Source: Luscinia megarhynchos (taxonomy: Eukaryota; Chordata; Aves; Passeriformes; Turdidae). Taken from it: a DNA stretch of 64,000 nt. The stretch spans positions 610,501-674,500 of the forward strand of contig CM067585.1 of NCBI GenBank assembly GCA_034336665.1, in the 5' to 3' direction. How positions within the stretch are numbered: position 1 is the first letter of the stretch; every line of letters starts with the position of its first letter. A program made the translations under genes and the position numbers. The notes below the pieces were generated by a model. The model ran no database searches. It saw only the letters and a list, made by a program, of their open reading frames with translations, and was not told the DNA's origin. This document shows positions 42,949 through 54,323 of the stretch, in pieces.

Positions 42949-45900
42949 TTTCCCAGTAATTTTTTTGCCTAGAGGAGCATTGTTTTGGGAGAGGGGTGTG
43001 GCTTTGCCCACTGTGGGAGGTGCCAGCTACCTGGGCAGAAAATCACCTGGAAAACCCTCCTGAATCTCTTTAGTCAGGATGGGCCAGAGGAGCAGGCCTG
43101 TGGAATAGAGCACAGCCAAGGGTGGGCAGCAAAGCACACACTTATCCCAGGATTAGTGCCAGGAATTGGCAGATCCATCACGGTTATGGCGTGTTCTCCT
43201 CGTGGTTACTGGATGGATAATTCCCCAATCAATAACTGACGAGAGGGGAGAGGAGAAAGGCTTTGATTTAAGGTTTGCCCAGGCTCTGTAGAGACTCAAG
43301 ATTTATTGCAACATAAAAATCCCAAATTTAGCCTCTGGCTTAATAGGCATTGGTGGCTGTGCTAATATGGGCTCGTATTTACTGGGCATCCCAATCCAAG
43401 GACACCACATCCGTGTGCCTGCCCAGCCAGGCCGGGCTGGAGTCAGCCAGGGAGGCACAGCCCAGTCCTGACTGGGAATAACCTCGATTTTCTTCATTGC
43501 ACCAAACACCTGGAATCCAGCAGGGGTTTGCAGGCAGCCCTTGGTGTCAGCAAGGGGATCCCAGGGGATCTGCCTTGGCCCTGCAGTCCTTGGGAGTCTC
43601 AGGGAAATACAGCCAGGGCTGCAAAACACCTCTGGAAGATCCAGAGCTGGCAAGAACTGCTGGATGCTTCCGTTTGCCCTCTGCTCTTGTGTTGGAAACA
43701 TCAAATTATGGAATCACAGAGGACAGTTCTGTCTCTTGGATCCATCACATCTCGTCCCTTCCTGTCCTGGAGAGCTTCTGGGAGCTCGTGGGGACCTGCA
43801 CAAAATTCACACCCTGGCCTCTTGTTTTGCCACAGCTCCTGTCCATGTGCTGCTGGAATGATGCCATGGTGAGAAAAGGAAATGATCAGCTCCAAATAAA
43901 ACTGTTTATAAAACATGGTGAGAGAAGGAAATTATTGGCTCCAAATAAAACTGTTTTCCAGAGGCTGGGCAGAGCCTTGCAGATTTGGGTCTTTTTCTGC
44001 ACAATCAACTAAAGCTGGAGAAAACCAAGCAGTCTTTACGTCCAATTTCTAATCCCTGTTCTTGGCTGGAAAAGGGTGAAAACCTGGAAATGATGGAGAA
44101 TTCCAACTCAGTTACAGCAAATCATGACACAGGACATAGCACCAGGAGGTTTGGGGTGGATTTCAGCAGTCCCAGGGATTTATCCAGAGGTGGAACTGCC
44201 CCAGAGCCAGGTGTGCTCTCAGCTCAGGGCATCTCTGCTCCAAACCTTTCCCATATTCCCAATGGATCAGCTGAACCTGCAGAGTTTGACCCGAATTCTC
44301 AGTTCTGAGCTTTCTGGTACTTTGAAATTCCAGTCAGGTCACAGAAAAGCAAAAGGTGACAACCCTCAGATATTGAGACACTTGGGCTCCCAACATCCAT
44401 CACAATTCCAGGAAGAACATGCGTGACCAGCCCTCTGCATTCCCATTTTACAGGAAGATCAGCTTGCCATCAGCCCTCTGTCCTCCATGGACAATTCCCA
44501 TCCTCCCAAACCCATGGAGGGGGCTCAGAGGAAGGAATGGGCTCAAGCACGGAGGGAAACCTTGGATTCATATCACCCAGATCACAGAAAGGATTCTGGT
44601 GAGATCCCAACATTTCCTCCCTCCTTGCACAGGACACAAGAGTGACACGTGAATCTTGTCCCCCTGACCCAGCACACCTTGGACAAAGAGGAGGCTGATG
44701 TGCTTCAGCCTAGGAACTGCTCCATGAGTGACCCCAGCCGTGGAGGAAATACTGAAATAATCATCTGAATAATTCCTGGGACATCTCCTGTCCTTCAGCC
44801 CCACTGCCCCACAGCATTGCCTGGCCTGGAATTAATGCCCCCAACTTGTGCTAGGTGAGCCCAGACCTTCAGGGCTCTCTTTTAGCAACTTTTGATACCA
44901 AATTTGGGAAAGTCCAGGTGAAAATGCACAAGGGCCAAAAAAAAGTGTCTCGGACAAAATGGGAGACTTGGCTGGAATTTACTCCCATTCTACTGGCAAA
45001 ACCAAATATATCCACAAAGGAAAGCTACTGAAGGTGGTCGAAAGCCAAATATTCTGTGTGTCCCCACGGGCCACTGACAGATCCTGCACAACCACACAAA
45101 CCAGCTCGTTTTCAGATCCTTCACAAGACAGACCGGCTCATTTCCCCTCCCAGCAAACTGTCAGAAGTTTCAGGAATGGGTTTTTCTGTTGATCATTTCT
45201 CTTAAATGAGTCCCATTCCAATTCCAGAGCTTATTATCCAGAGTTAATCCCTGGCTCCAACCTCCCCAGGCTTGGTAAAAAATGTTGATCTCAATCTTGG
45301 CACTGAACCTTTGTGTTCAGCCTTCTAAAAATTCAGCTCAGGGTAGACAAAGCTCCACCAGCGCTGCTGAGGTCGGAAATGAATGAATATTTATTGCAAC
45401 AATGGCTGCATTTCCAGCCTTTCACAGCTCCAGGAGCAAAACAGGAGTTTTCTGGGAATTGAACCAACCAGATGTCCCCACTGGACACTGCTCTGGTAGT
45501 GGCACGAAGTTCCTTTCAGTAATCTCCCTCCTAATTAATTTTCCTCTTATCACAGAAGCCATTTCAGACACGGGGAAGAAAAAGCCCTTTTTCTTGCCTG
45601 ATCCCAGGATGTCAGCCTGTGTGGCACAAAGGCAGTTCCCGAAGCAGAAGTCACCTGGGACTCCTCTCCTGGGCTCCCTGTGTCCTCCTGCAGGGACACA
45701 GATAACAATGAGGGGTTTCCCCAGAAAATCCAGTTCAGAGCAGCGTTTCCCTGCAACAACAGAAACCAGCAGATAAACAGGAGAGAAGTACATGTGGAGC
45801 TTGGGATAACACACAATCAAAGGATTAGAATTCATCCATTTCTATGGAAAAGAGCATTAAAATTGCTGAGCCCTAAATGAGTCTGAATGAAAGGGATTTA

Positions 45901-46227
45901 TCTCCCCACTCAACCCAGGCAGACCCTTCATCAGTGGGGGATGGTTTAATGGAGATGTGTCCCTGTCCCAGCCCCTTTTGTTCTTCCAGAGTCTGAAACT
46001 TCCTCACTGCTGCTGTTGGTGCCCTGGCTGGTGGAGCTGCCTGGGGAGGGTGAGCTGAGGGCTGGAGGATCCCTGCAGAGCTCCTGGAGCTGCTGGAGCT
46101 CCGTGGTCCCACATGGAGAGAGCCTGACCCACAGATGTGGAGCCCCAGTCGGGTGGTACCACTCCCCTGTGTCCTCCTCACTTCACCTGGCTGAGCTTTT
46201 CAGATCCCACAGGGCCTTTACCAGGAG
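42949..46227. other. long unique intergenic stretch
   Basis: About 3.3 kb without an intact recognisable element. A short CR1-like word (TTATGGAATCACAGAGG) lies at about 43707. A roughly 45-bp motif with GGAAAT(G/T)AT and CTCCAAATAAAACTGTTT occurs twice near 43880 and 43930. No gene is recognised. Confidence 0.4.
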
Positions 46228-46233
46228 AAAACC

Positions 46234-46514
46234 TGTCACTGCCCACCCAGAGGGTTGCCAAATGTCAGGGTCCAGCGGTCTGCACCCACCTTTGTGGGCT
46301 GCGGCCCACCCAGGGACGCCAAACGTCAGTGCCCACCCAGGGATGCCAAATGTCAGTGACCACCCAGGGACGCCAAACGTCAGTGCCCACCCAGGGACGC
46401 CAAATGTCTCTGCCCACCCAGGGTTGCCAAATATCTCTGCCCAACCGATGGTTGCCAAATGTCTCTGCCCACCCAGGGACGCCAAACGTCAGTGCCCACC
46501 CAGGGATGCCAAAT
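46234..46514. repeat. 27-28 bp tandem repeat inside the LTR
   Basis: About ten units of GCCCACCCAGGGATGCCAAA plus TGTCAGT. One unit is present at the matching end of the family B copy 61805-62467. It lies at the 3' (U5) end of the LTR in sense orientation. Confidence 0.95.
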
Positions 46515-47150
46515 GTCACCGCCCGAGGTTTCTCCTACACCCGAGATCCCCTCAGGAGGACATGCAGTGGTTTAAATCCTGTTCCTTCCCAAAGCCCCAA
46601 TGAGAGATTGCAGCAGACGGTTTCAGAGGCTCCAAGGATTGTTGATTGTTCCTTGTCTCAGGAACTCTCTGCCCGGCTCACAGCTCTGCCCAGCCGGGCA
46701 CCCAGGATGGAATCTGCCTGCTGAGGGCAGGGCTGATCTCACACAGTCTGAATTACCTGCTAAATGTTTATAACAATTTTCCAATATAATACAACTTTGT
46801 TAAATGGTCCAGCTCTGATCCCACCCAATCTAAAGTGCCAGCATGTCACCCAGCATGGATGGCACGGAGAAGAAGGAGGAAGAGGTATCCACACCCCAAA
46901 TTCTCCATCTTGGCCACGTGTGCCTTATCACAAATATTCCCAAAAGTCTATTTATCTACATTCTACCAACCTAATTTACACTTTTCTAATTTTGGTGGCT
47001 TGTTTCCATTCCCTCTGTGTTTGTAATTTCCCCCAGGGGTTTCAATTCAGCGCCTGAGACACCAGGGTCTCACTCAGGGGTCTTTGAGACCCTCGCCAGG
47101 GGGGTTTTGAGACCCCCAGGGAGGCCAGAGGACTACTCTGGGCTCCCACA
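46234..47150 (-). mobile_element. solo LTR, family B, with expanded U5-end array
   Basis: Plus-strand ends are TGTCACTGCCCACCC and GGCTCCCACA. A perfect 6-bp TSD, AAAACC, lies at 46228-46233 and 47151-47156. The TSD encloses the tandem array 46234-46514, so the array belongs to the LTR. At 917 bp it is far longer than the other family B copies (631-663 bp). Confidence 0.94.
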
Positions 47151-47194
47151 AAAACCATCCCTTAAATCTGGGCCAGCACTAAAATAAACCCTCC

Positions 47195-47570
47195 TCCTCA
47201 CAGAATCACAGAAACATTAAAGCTGGGAAAGATTTCAGGATCACCAAGTCCCAGCTGACCGCAATCCCACCTTGTCCCCAGAGCTCTGAGTGCCATATCC
47301 TGCATCCTTCCCTGGACACCTGTGGGGATGGGGACTCCAAACCCCCCTGAGCAGTTCCAACCCCTGCCATCCTTTCCATGGGGAAATTCCTGCTGTGCCC
47401 ACCCTGGTCCAGCCTGAGCCGTTCCCTCTGCTCCTGTCCCTGTTCCTGTTCCCAGAGCCCGACCCTGGGGCTGTCCCCTCCTGTCAGGGAGTTGTGCAGA
47501 GGCACAAGGGCTCCTGAGCCTCCTTCTCTCCAGGCTGAGTCCCTTCCCAGCTCCCCCCGCCCCTGGGAGT
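47195..47570 (-). mobile_element. CR1 LINE fragment, 3' end
   Basis: Begins ACAGAATCACAGAAACATTA, includes GGACACCTGTGGGGATGGGG, and ends in the CTTCTCTCCAGGCTGAGTCCC block. One of the longer CR1 pieces. Confidence 0.93.
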
Positions 47571-47898
47571 GTGTCACAAAGCCCTTGCAGAAAAGCCCAG
47601 ATGGGGTTTATGGGACACAAAGTCTGCCCAGTGACTGCCACTCCTTCCCCGGCACTTTGGAGCTCATCTGCTGCTTTTCAAGGACAGAGGGATCCCCCAG
47701 GTTGGGGGACAGGCACAGTCTGATGGAGCAGGGGAGGAGGGACCCACACCAACACCTCGCTCTCCATCTCCCCTTCATCAGTATCATTCAAACATTGCTC
47801 CTGTCCTGGCCACCAGGACAAGACATGGATTGGCTTTTACAGCTCAGAGCTCACAAAGTGCAGGATGGAGCTGGAGAACACCCTCAGGAGTGGCCCCA
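47571..47898. other. unique intergenic sequence
   Basis: Nothing recognised. Confidence 0.35.
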
Positions 47899-48666
47899 TG
47901 TCCTGGGTTAGGGCAAATTTAGAGAGAAAATCTCAGAATAGCGTCCCTCTAGGAAAGAGGTTCAAGCAGTCCCTCCCCCAACTGGTTCAGGGAAATATTT
48001 CTTCAGAGAGAAGTGGAAAAAACTTGTTTTAACAGGCAAAGCACTTCGCAGAGTCCCCTCTGTGGGTCACAGCTCACTCAGGCTGTTCTCAGCCCCTCTG
48101 TGGGTCACAGCTCACTCATTAAAAAATTAAAAATGGCAAAAGGAAAAGCAACAAGATTTTGCTCACAGAATTCAAAGACACAAAACAAATAAACCCCCAA
48201 GAATTCAGCTGGTGAAAGGGATCAATCAGTAATAATTACAGCCTGAAGGGATGGAAATATTTGGGAAGCAGTGGAGGTGGGAGGGGAGGAGGTTGGAAAG
48301 AGTTCTCTGAGCCTGACATCTGGTCAGGTAGAAACATTCTGATATTCATAGGGTGAAGTTTTCTCCTTTCAGAGGACAAGAATTAATTCCCTCAGTGCCC
48401 AACATGCAAATCCATTCCCAGAGTTACACTTTGTCCTGTCACAGGGTTTAAAACAGGATTTTAGTGAGGTTTTTCCACCTTATTTTAATCTCGTGCTGTT
48501 GGTGTGGGTGAAGGAGCTCCAGAACTGTGTAAATCTGTATAAATAGCTGTGATCTCGCTGAACAGAACTGAGTTACACCATTCTCCCAGTAATAAACCTC
48601 CCCCTCCAGCTCAGCCTTGCAAAGGGCACAGCTGAGCCCTGGGAGCCCTGACCTGTGCTCCCAGCA
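47899..48666 (+). mobile_element. probable LTR, boundaries uncertain
   Basis: The TATA box TATAAATAG (48538-48546) is followed 53 bp later by AATAAA (48591-48596), the compact promoter/poly(A) layout of a retroviral LTR. The left edge may be TGTCCTGGGTTAGGGC at 47899. A word CCTCTGTGGGTCACAGCTCA is repeated at about 48058 and 48094. I could not find a TSD. Confidence 0.45.
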
Positions 48667-49130
48667 GGAATGTTCACAAGCTCTTCCTTTATTAAGCTCA
48701 TCCTACAGAAATGCTTAAAATTGAGTTATGTGCTGAAAACCAGGAGTTCCACTCGGAAACGGGGCCATGGAGGTTGTACCTTCCCTGAATCCTGGAACAA
48801 AGCCCTTTTTTTTTGGCTGGATTTGAACATGCAGATGTGGCACGTCCCTGCTATTTCTCCAGCTGCAACACGAAAATACCAGAAGGTGAATTTTTTTTAA
48901 TTTCTTTTTTTATTGGCATTTTCATTTTTTTAAAAGATAAACATCATCTGGTTCCCGTTACTCAGGCAGCCACACAGGAAATGGTGATCAGTTCTGTTGA
49001 TATTATTTTCCTCCGAGGGATTCCCAAGGATAATATTTATGTAGGATTTAAGGGATTGCTGCACTCCTTTGGGGTGGGGTGCAGGGTTAGGAGCAGAATA
49101 AGGGCAGGAGGGTGAGACCTGCAGCATCCC
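48667..49130. other. unique intergenic sequence
   Basis: Nothing recognised; T-rich at 48890-48935. Confidence 0.35.
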
Positions 49131-49575
49131 AGGGCAGGGACAGGGCAGGGACAGGGCAGGGACAGGGCAGGGACAGGGCAGGACAGGGCATCACCCAGGG
49201 CAGGGACAGGGCAGGGACGGGGCAGGGACAGAGCAGGGACAGGGCATCACCCAGGATGGGGACAGAACATCACCCAGGGCAGGGACAGGGCAGGGACAGG
49301 GCAGGGACAGGGCATCACCCAGGGCAGGGACAGGGCATCCCCAGGGGACAGGGCATCACCCAGGGCAGGGACAGAGCAGGGACAGAGCAGGGACAGGGCA
49401 TCACCCGCAGGGACAGGGGACAGGGCAGTCACCCCAGGGCATCACCCAGGGCAGGGACACAGAGCAGGGACAGGGCAGGGACAGGGCAGGGACAGAGCAG
49501 GGACAGGGCATCACCCCAGGGCAGGGACAGAGCAGGGACAGGGCAGGGACAGGGCAGGGACAGAGCAGGGACAGG

Positions 49576-49610
<35 letters not shown>

Positions 49611-49799
49611 ACAGGGACAGAACATCACCCAGGGCAGGGACAGAGCAGGGACAGAACATCACCCAGGATGGGGACAGGGCAGGGACAGGGCAGGGACAGG
49701 GCAGGGACAGAACATCACCCAGGATGGGGACAGGGCAGGGACAGAACATCACCCAGGATGGGGACAGGGCATCCCCCAGGGCATCCCCCAGGGCACAGG
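49131..49799. repeat. G-rich minisatellite, about 11 bp unit
   Basis: About 50 units of GGCAGGGACA(G) with interspersed CATCACCCAGG spacers. Regular three-G runs give strong G-quadruplex potential on the plus strand. The 315-codon forward frame is an artefact of the array. Confidence 0.97.
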
Positions 49800-50464
49800 G
49801 TGGCTCTGAGCCGCCCCTGTGCAGATCAGGAAGGGGAAGTGTTCCAGAGAGATTCCAGCAGAGTTATCCGTGCCATCAGCTGGAGGGCACCGAGGAGGGG
49901 GAGCCGAGCTTTTCCTTCTCCCCCTGTGCCCCCGGTCCCCGGGGCTGCTGCTGCAGGGCGGGGATGCACTGCCCTTGCCCTGGAATTCTCCTGGAAGCAG
50001 GAGGATCTGGCTGCTGGGTCCGTGAATCAACTTCATGGAACCTCTGGGTCAGGGGATAATCAAATAAGGGAGGACGAGCCCGTGCTGCCTCTTGGCACTT
50101 TCCACCACCTTTGCAGGCATTTTCTCCTTCCTCCCCACGGAATCAGCTCCCTTTGGCCTGACCTTGCCCGTGACAGCTCAGCTCAGCCTGGAGAAATTCA
50201 GATGATTCGTTCCCCTCCACGTCCCTGCCTCTGCTTTCCCGGGTTCCTCGGATCTGTTTGCTCCCCGATCGTATTCCAGCAGAGACAAACCTCCTGATTA
50301 AAACTCCATCCTGAGCCTGCCCAGGCTGCAGCAGCACAGGTGTCAGGGTCCCTGGAACTGCCAACTCACTCTTCCTGATGGATTTAATTTGGGGCTCTGC
50401 TCTGTCACCACCATGCTGGGCAGGAGCAGCCCCCGCCCCTCCTCCCCCTGCTCCCCCTGGCAAT
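49800..50464. other. unique intergenic sequence
   Basis: GC-rich; no gene is recognised. Confidence 0.35.
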
Positions 50465-50640
50465 CTCCTCATTGCTTAAAAATATTCAGCGAGGCTACAT
50501 CAAAGTGAATATTGTGTTATTGTTGCCAGGGGTGACATTAGATGAGAATTATACGAAACAATAAGGGCGCTGGAGTATAATCCGTTTGACATTTGGAACG
50601 TGTTCCCAGCGCTCCGCGCTCCTCGGAACACTCACAACAG
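50465..50640. promoter_or_regulatory. candidate conserved non-coding element
   Basis: Contains CATCAAAGTGAATATTGTG (TCF-like CATCAAAG), a SOX-like ATTGTT at 50519-50524 and AACAAT at 50557-50562 in opposite orientations, then CpG-containing CAGCGCTCCGCGCTCC. Inference only. Confidence 0.3.
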
Positions 50641-50844
50641 AACCGTCTTCATTTCCACACAGGGTTTGTGTGTGTGAGGAGATTTATCTCCCTTTATTCC
50701 TCTGCCTGGTCGTTCTCCACAGGAATCCCGAGGCTGTGGCCCTGCTCTGCACCGTTTCTGCTGTTTGCACCCACAGTGAGGGGGCAGTGAACTGGTGTCA
50801 GCACAGGGCTGGTCCTGCTGTGGGCCCAGGGCTTGGCACCCTTA

Positions 50845-51400
50845 AAATCCCAGATGGGTTTGGGTGGGAAAGGACCTTAAATGCCATCCCATTATCCCAT
50901 CCCATTATCCCATCCCATAATCCCATCCCATTATCCCATCCCATCCCATCCCATTCCATTATCCCATCCCATCCCATCCCATCCCATCCCATCCCATCCC
51001 ATCCCATCCCATCCCATCCCATCCCATTATCCCATCCCATAATCCCATCCCATTATCCCATCCCATCCCATCTCCCATATCCCATTCCCATATCCCATCC
51101 CATCCCACCTCCCACTGTCCCAGGTGCTCCCAGTGTCCAGCCTGGCCTTGGGCACTGCCAGGGATCCAGGGACAGCCACAGCTGCTCTGGCAATTCCATC
51201 CCAGCCCTGCCCACCCTGCCAGGGAACAATTCCTGCCCAGGATCCCCCCAGCCCTGCCCTCTGGCAGTGGGAGCCATTCCCTGTGTCCTGTCCCTCCTGC
51301 CTTGTCCCCAGCCCCTCTGCAGCTCTCCTGGAGCCCTCCAGGCCCTGCCAGGGGCTCTGAGCTCTGCCTGGAGCTTCTCCACTCCAGGTGATCCATGAGG
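50845..51400 (-). mobile_element. CR1 LINE fragment with internal microsatellite expansion
   Basis: The left piece has CCCAGATGGGTTTGGGTGGG and the right piece continues CACCTCCCACTGTCCCAGGTG through CCAGGCCCTGCCAGGGGCTC. The (CCCAT)n block 50884-51107 sits at the CR1 position that reads ATCCCA in other copies. Confidence 0.92.
50884..51107. repeat. (CCCAT)n inside CR1
   Basis: About 40 units of CCCAT with interspersed TATCCCAT and AATCCCAT variants; seeded from CR1 sequence. Confidence 0.97.
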
Positions 51401-51539
51401 TAAAAGATTTTCCTCTTAAGAAGTGCCTGTGGAGCTCGTGGTGTTCCTGGGAAGGATCTGGAAGCACAGGTCAGGGCAGCAGGAGCAGCTCCCAGCCCTG
51501 GCAGCCCCCAGCAGTCCTGGGGCTGAGCCCTCTGTCCTG
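51401..51539. other. unique sequence
   Basis: Nothing recognised. Confidence 0.3.
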
Positions 51540-51760
51540 TCCTTTTAGCTGAGGATGGAGATAATTAAATTTTGCACTGTGATTACACCTCAGTAAATAT
51601 TGTCTATAAAAATCAATTGGCATTTACTGTACTTAAGGTATAATAACGATTCTTATAAATCTAAATTATCCCAATAAATCTAAATTAAATGCCTAGGTTT
51701 AAATGTATTTAGGACATTTAATTAATAAAGTGTTACCAAATAACCATTACTAATCTGTTT
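51540..51760. promoter_or_regulatory. candidate conserved AT-rich element
   Basis: A sharply AT-rich island in GC-rich surroundings, with GATAATTAAATTTTGC, GTGATTACACCTC, ATCAATTGGC, AATCTAAATTA twice and TTTAATTAATAAAG. It might be a conserved element or matrix-attachment-type DNA. Confidence 0.3.
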
Positions 51761-52699
51761 ACTTCAAGCCTGATTTCCATTTCCAAAGGATTTATTTCTC
51801 AGCAGTGTGTGTGGGAGGGAGAAAGGATGTGAAAGGGTTTTAAACAGCTACTGCAGGTACCAGAAATATTGGGAAATTGCCCAGGAAATTCCCTCATCTT
51901 TTCCCCACGGAGAAACGCTGATGTGCTTGAGCCAAAAGTTTTCAAAGGGAAAAAGTCCATTCTGATTTATCTGGAATTTTAAGTGTTCAGAAAGTTCTGA
52001 ACTCTGAAACTTCCTCTCTCACCATTCTCTGGAAATGGAATTCTGTTGCTCAGCATTTGTACAGCAGAGACCCCACAACCCCCCAAAATAAGGGAATCTT
52101 TAATCTGGGATGGAACCATTTTTATTCAGGCCTTGGGTTTAATTTTTTTTGCTAAAAAGCTGCAGAAAACACAGTTCTTGTCAAGCCAACCCCCAAATAT
52201 TTTTGCAGTTTTCCCAGCCAGCTCTGCTGCAGAGCCCAGCCCTGTTAACCCCTGGATTATTCCTCCCTCCCCCCATAATTAACATCATTAGGCTGAGCTC
52301 ACGCAAAGCCAGAGGGTCAAACTCAGCCTGGTGCAGTTCTGTTGTACCAAACCCAGATCTACCCCAGTGATTAATTTAGCTAGAAACACGTAATTATAGG
52401 CAATAAAAATGATTTCTTGCGCTTCTGGAAAGTGCCTCAGAGTGTTCCCTGTGTGACAGCAGCACCTGGCACAGCCTGGCCGGGCACAGTCCAGCTGGAA
52501 TTAAATTATTCATTTGAAATGTTTGCCATCCCATAGGATGGAAGGGAGGGTCCCAGCCCAGCTGTGTGGGGAGGGATCAGGACCCAGCCTTGGGGGGGAT
52601 GCTGGACTGAGGAGTCCAAGCAGAGGAAATTCACAGCTTTGTGCAGGACTGAAGCTGGGTTTGTGTGGGATATGAGCCAGAGGTGAAGGTTACCATCAG
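51761..52699. other. unique intergenic sequence
   Basis: No gene or clear repeat. Confidence 0.35.
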
Positions 52700-53085
52700 G
52701 TGTTTCCTGGGAGGAAAGGCTGGGAGAGCTGGGGGTGCTCCCTGGAGAGGAGAAGCTCCAGCAGAGCTCAGAGCCCCTGGCAGGGCCTGGAGGGTGACAG
52801 GAGAGCTGCAGAGGGACTGGGGACAAGGCAGGAGGGACAGGGCACAGGGAATGGCTCCCACTGTCAGAGGGCAGGGCTGGGGGATCCTGGGCAGGAATTG
52901 TTCCCTGGCAGGGTGGGCAGGGCTGGGATGGAATTCCCAGAGCAGCTGTGGCTGCCCTGGATCCCTGGCAGTGCCCAAGGCCAGGCTGGACACTGGGCAG
53001 TGGGAGGTGTCCCTGCCATGGCAGGGGTGGCACTGGATGGATTTAAGTTCCCTCCCAGCCCAAACCATTCCCTGATTCTGGGATT
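52700..53085 (+). mobile_element. CR1 LINE fragment, 3' end
   Basis: Runs from GAGAGGAGAAGCTCCAGCAG through GCTGCAGAGGGACTGGGGAC to CCCAAACCATTCCCTGATTC. Same young-looking subfamily as 17565. Confidence 0.94.
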
Positions 53086-53479
53086 CACTTGCAATTAGAA
53101 GAGAGCACTTTAATTAGTGAATCCCTCATCCCGGCCTGGTTCCCAGTCCCACTAGAGGCAGGGGCTCATCCCAGGGGGCTCATCCCAGGCCCAGCCCGGG
53201 TTCCTGCCAGCAGAGCCCAGCTCAGGGTGCAGCACACCCAGCCCCACAGGGCCCCTGAGCCTCTGCCCAGCCACTGAGGAGAGCAGAGCACAGAAACCCC
53301 TTCCAGGGAGAGGAGGTATTTTGGAGCCTGTCTGTCTCCTTCTGCTTGATTCAGACTGAGTTTGGCAGATGGAAACAAGCTCAGTCCTAAAGAGGTTGAG
53401 AAAATCATCCTTAAAGGGAGCCTGGCGTGTCTGCCAGAGCAATTGCTCAGCCCTGGGAGTGACATTTGACTTCATCTGT
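53086..53479. other. unique intergenic sequence
   Basis: Nothing recognised. Confidence 0.35.
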
Positions 53480-53710
53480 CTAACAAGTCTGATGGGCTCT
53501 CAGTGTCTCTTCTGATTGGGTTAATTTATTTGTTTTCATGCTAAGTTTTATTGTTTATTGATTTCCCGAGTCACCCTGAGCCCGTGTCAGTTTTTATCTG
53601 CTCCCAGTAATGGAAATCGTTCTGTGGAAGATGCACCGTGTAAAATCTTATTGCAGCCAGCCCAGGACCTACAAACACGGTTAATTACCATGATTACAAC
53701 CCTTGGAGAT
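53480..53710. promoter_or_regulatory. candidate conserved non-coding element
   Basis: Contains GATTGGGTTAATTTATTTG, TTTTATTGTTTATTGATTTCC (SOX- and forkhead-like) and GGTTAATTACCATGATTAC, a near-palindromic homeodomain cluster. Inference. Confidence 0.3.
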
Positions 53711-54234
53711 GACAAATCCAGGCCTCTTGTCCCTCCACTGCTCCTCACAACTCCCAGTTTCCACATTCCGTGCGCTCCAGACTCCCGAGTGCACAAATCC
53801 CACGCTGAGGACACGGCATGAGCAGCACCCAAGCTGTCACTTCCCCGAGATCTGGGGCTCTGCATGCCCCCAGCAATCCTTCCAGGCAGCCTGGGGCAAC
53901 GCGACAAGCTCCTCATGCCGTGATCCTCATGCTCAGATTGCCCCAAGATGCTTTTTTAATGATTTCCAGATATTTCAACCCGATTCGAGTCAGGAGAGAG
54001 GAGCAACAGCAAGTCTCAGCAGGGTGGTGGTGGCTGGGGCCTTTCTGGGCCGCTCTGTGTCACCCTGGCTGCTGTTTCCATGTGGGATGTGGTGACTGGC
54101 ACGTGAGAAATTGCTCTTAATAACTCAGAATTTCTCTTAATAACTCAGTCCTGCTCGTGCAGCCCTGCACTCCCGGGCATGGCACCCCCATGCCCGTTTT
54201 GGGGAGGCTGGAGCCCCCAGGCTGTCTTGTGGCA
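53711..54234. other. unique intergenic sequence
   Basis: Nothing recognised. TTAATAACTCAGAATTTCTC and TTAATAACTCAGTCC form a short direct duplication near 54117. Confidence 0.35.
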
Positions 54235-54323
54235 GGTGGGATTGTGACCCCTGAGCAGCAGGAAAAGCCCCGGGCAGCAGGGCCAGGGCAGGAGGAAATG
54301 CCCTCGAGTTGCACCAGGGCAGG

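Noticed and set aside
49112..50059. 315-codon open frame with GQGRDRA repeats
   Set aside because: It translates the 11-bp G-rich minisatellite.
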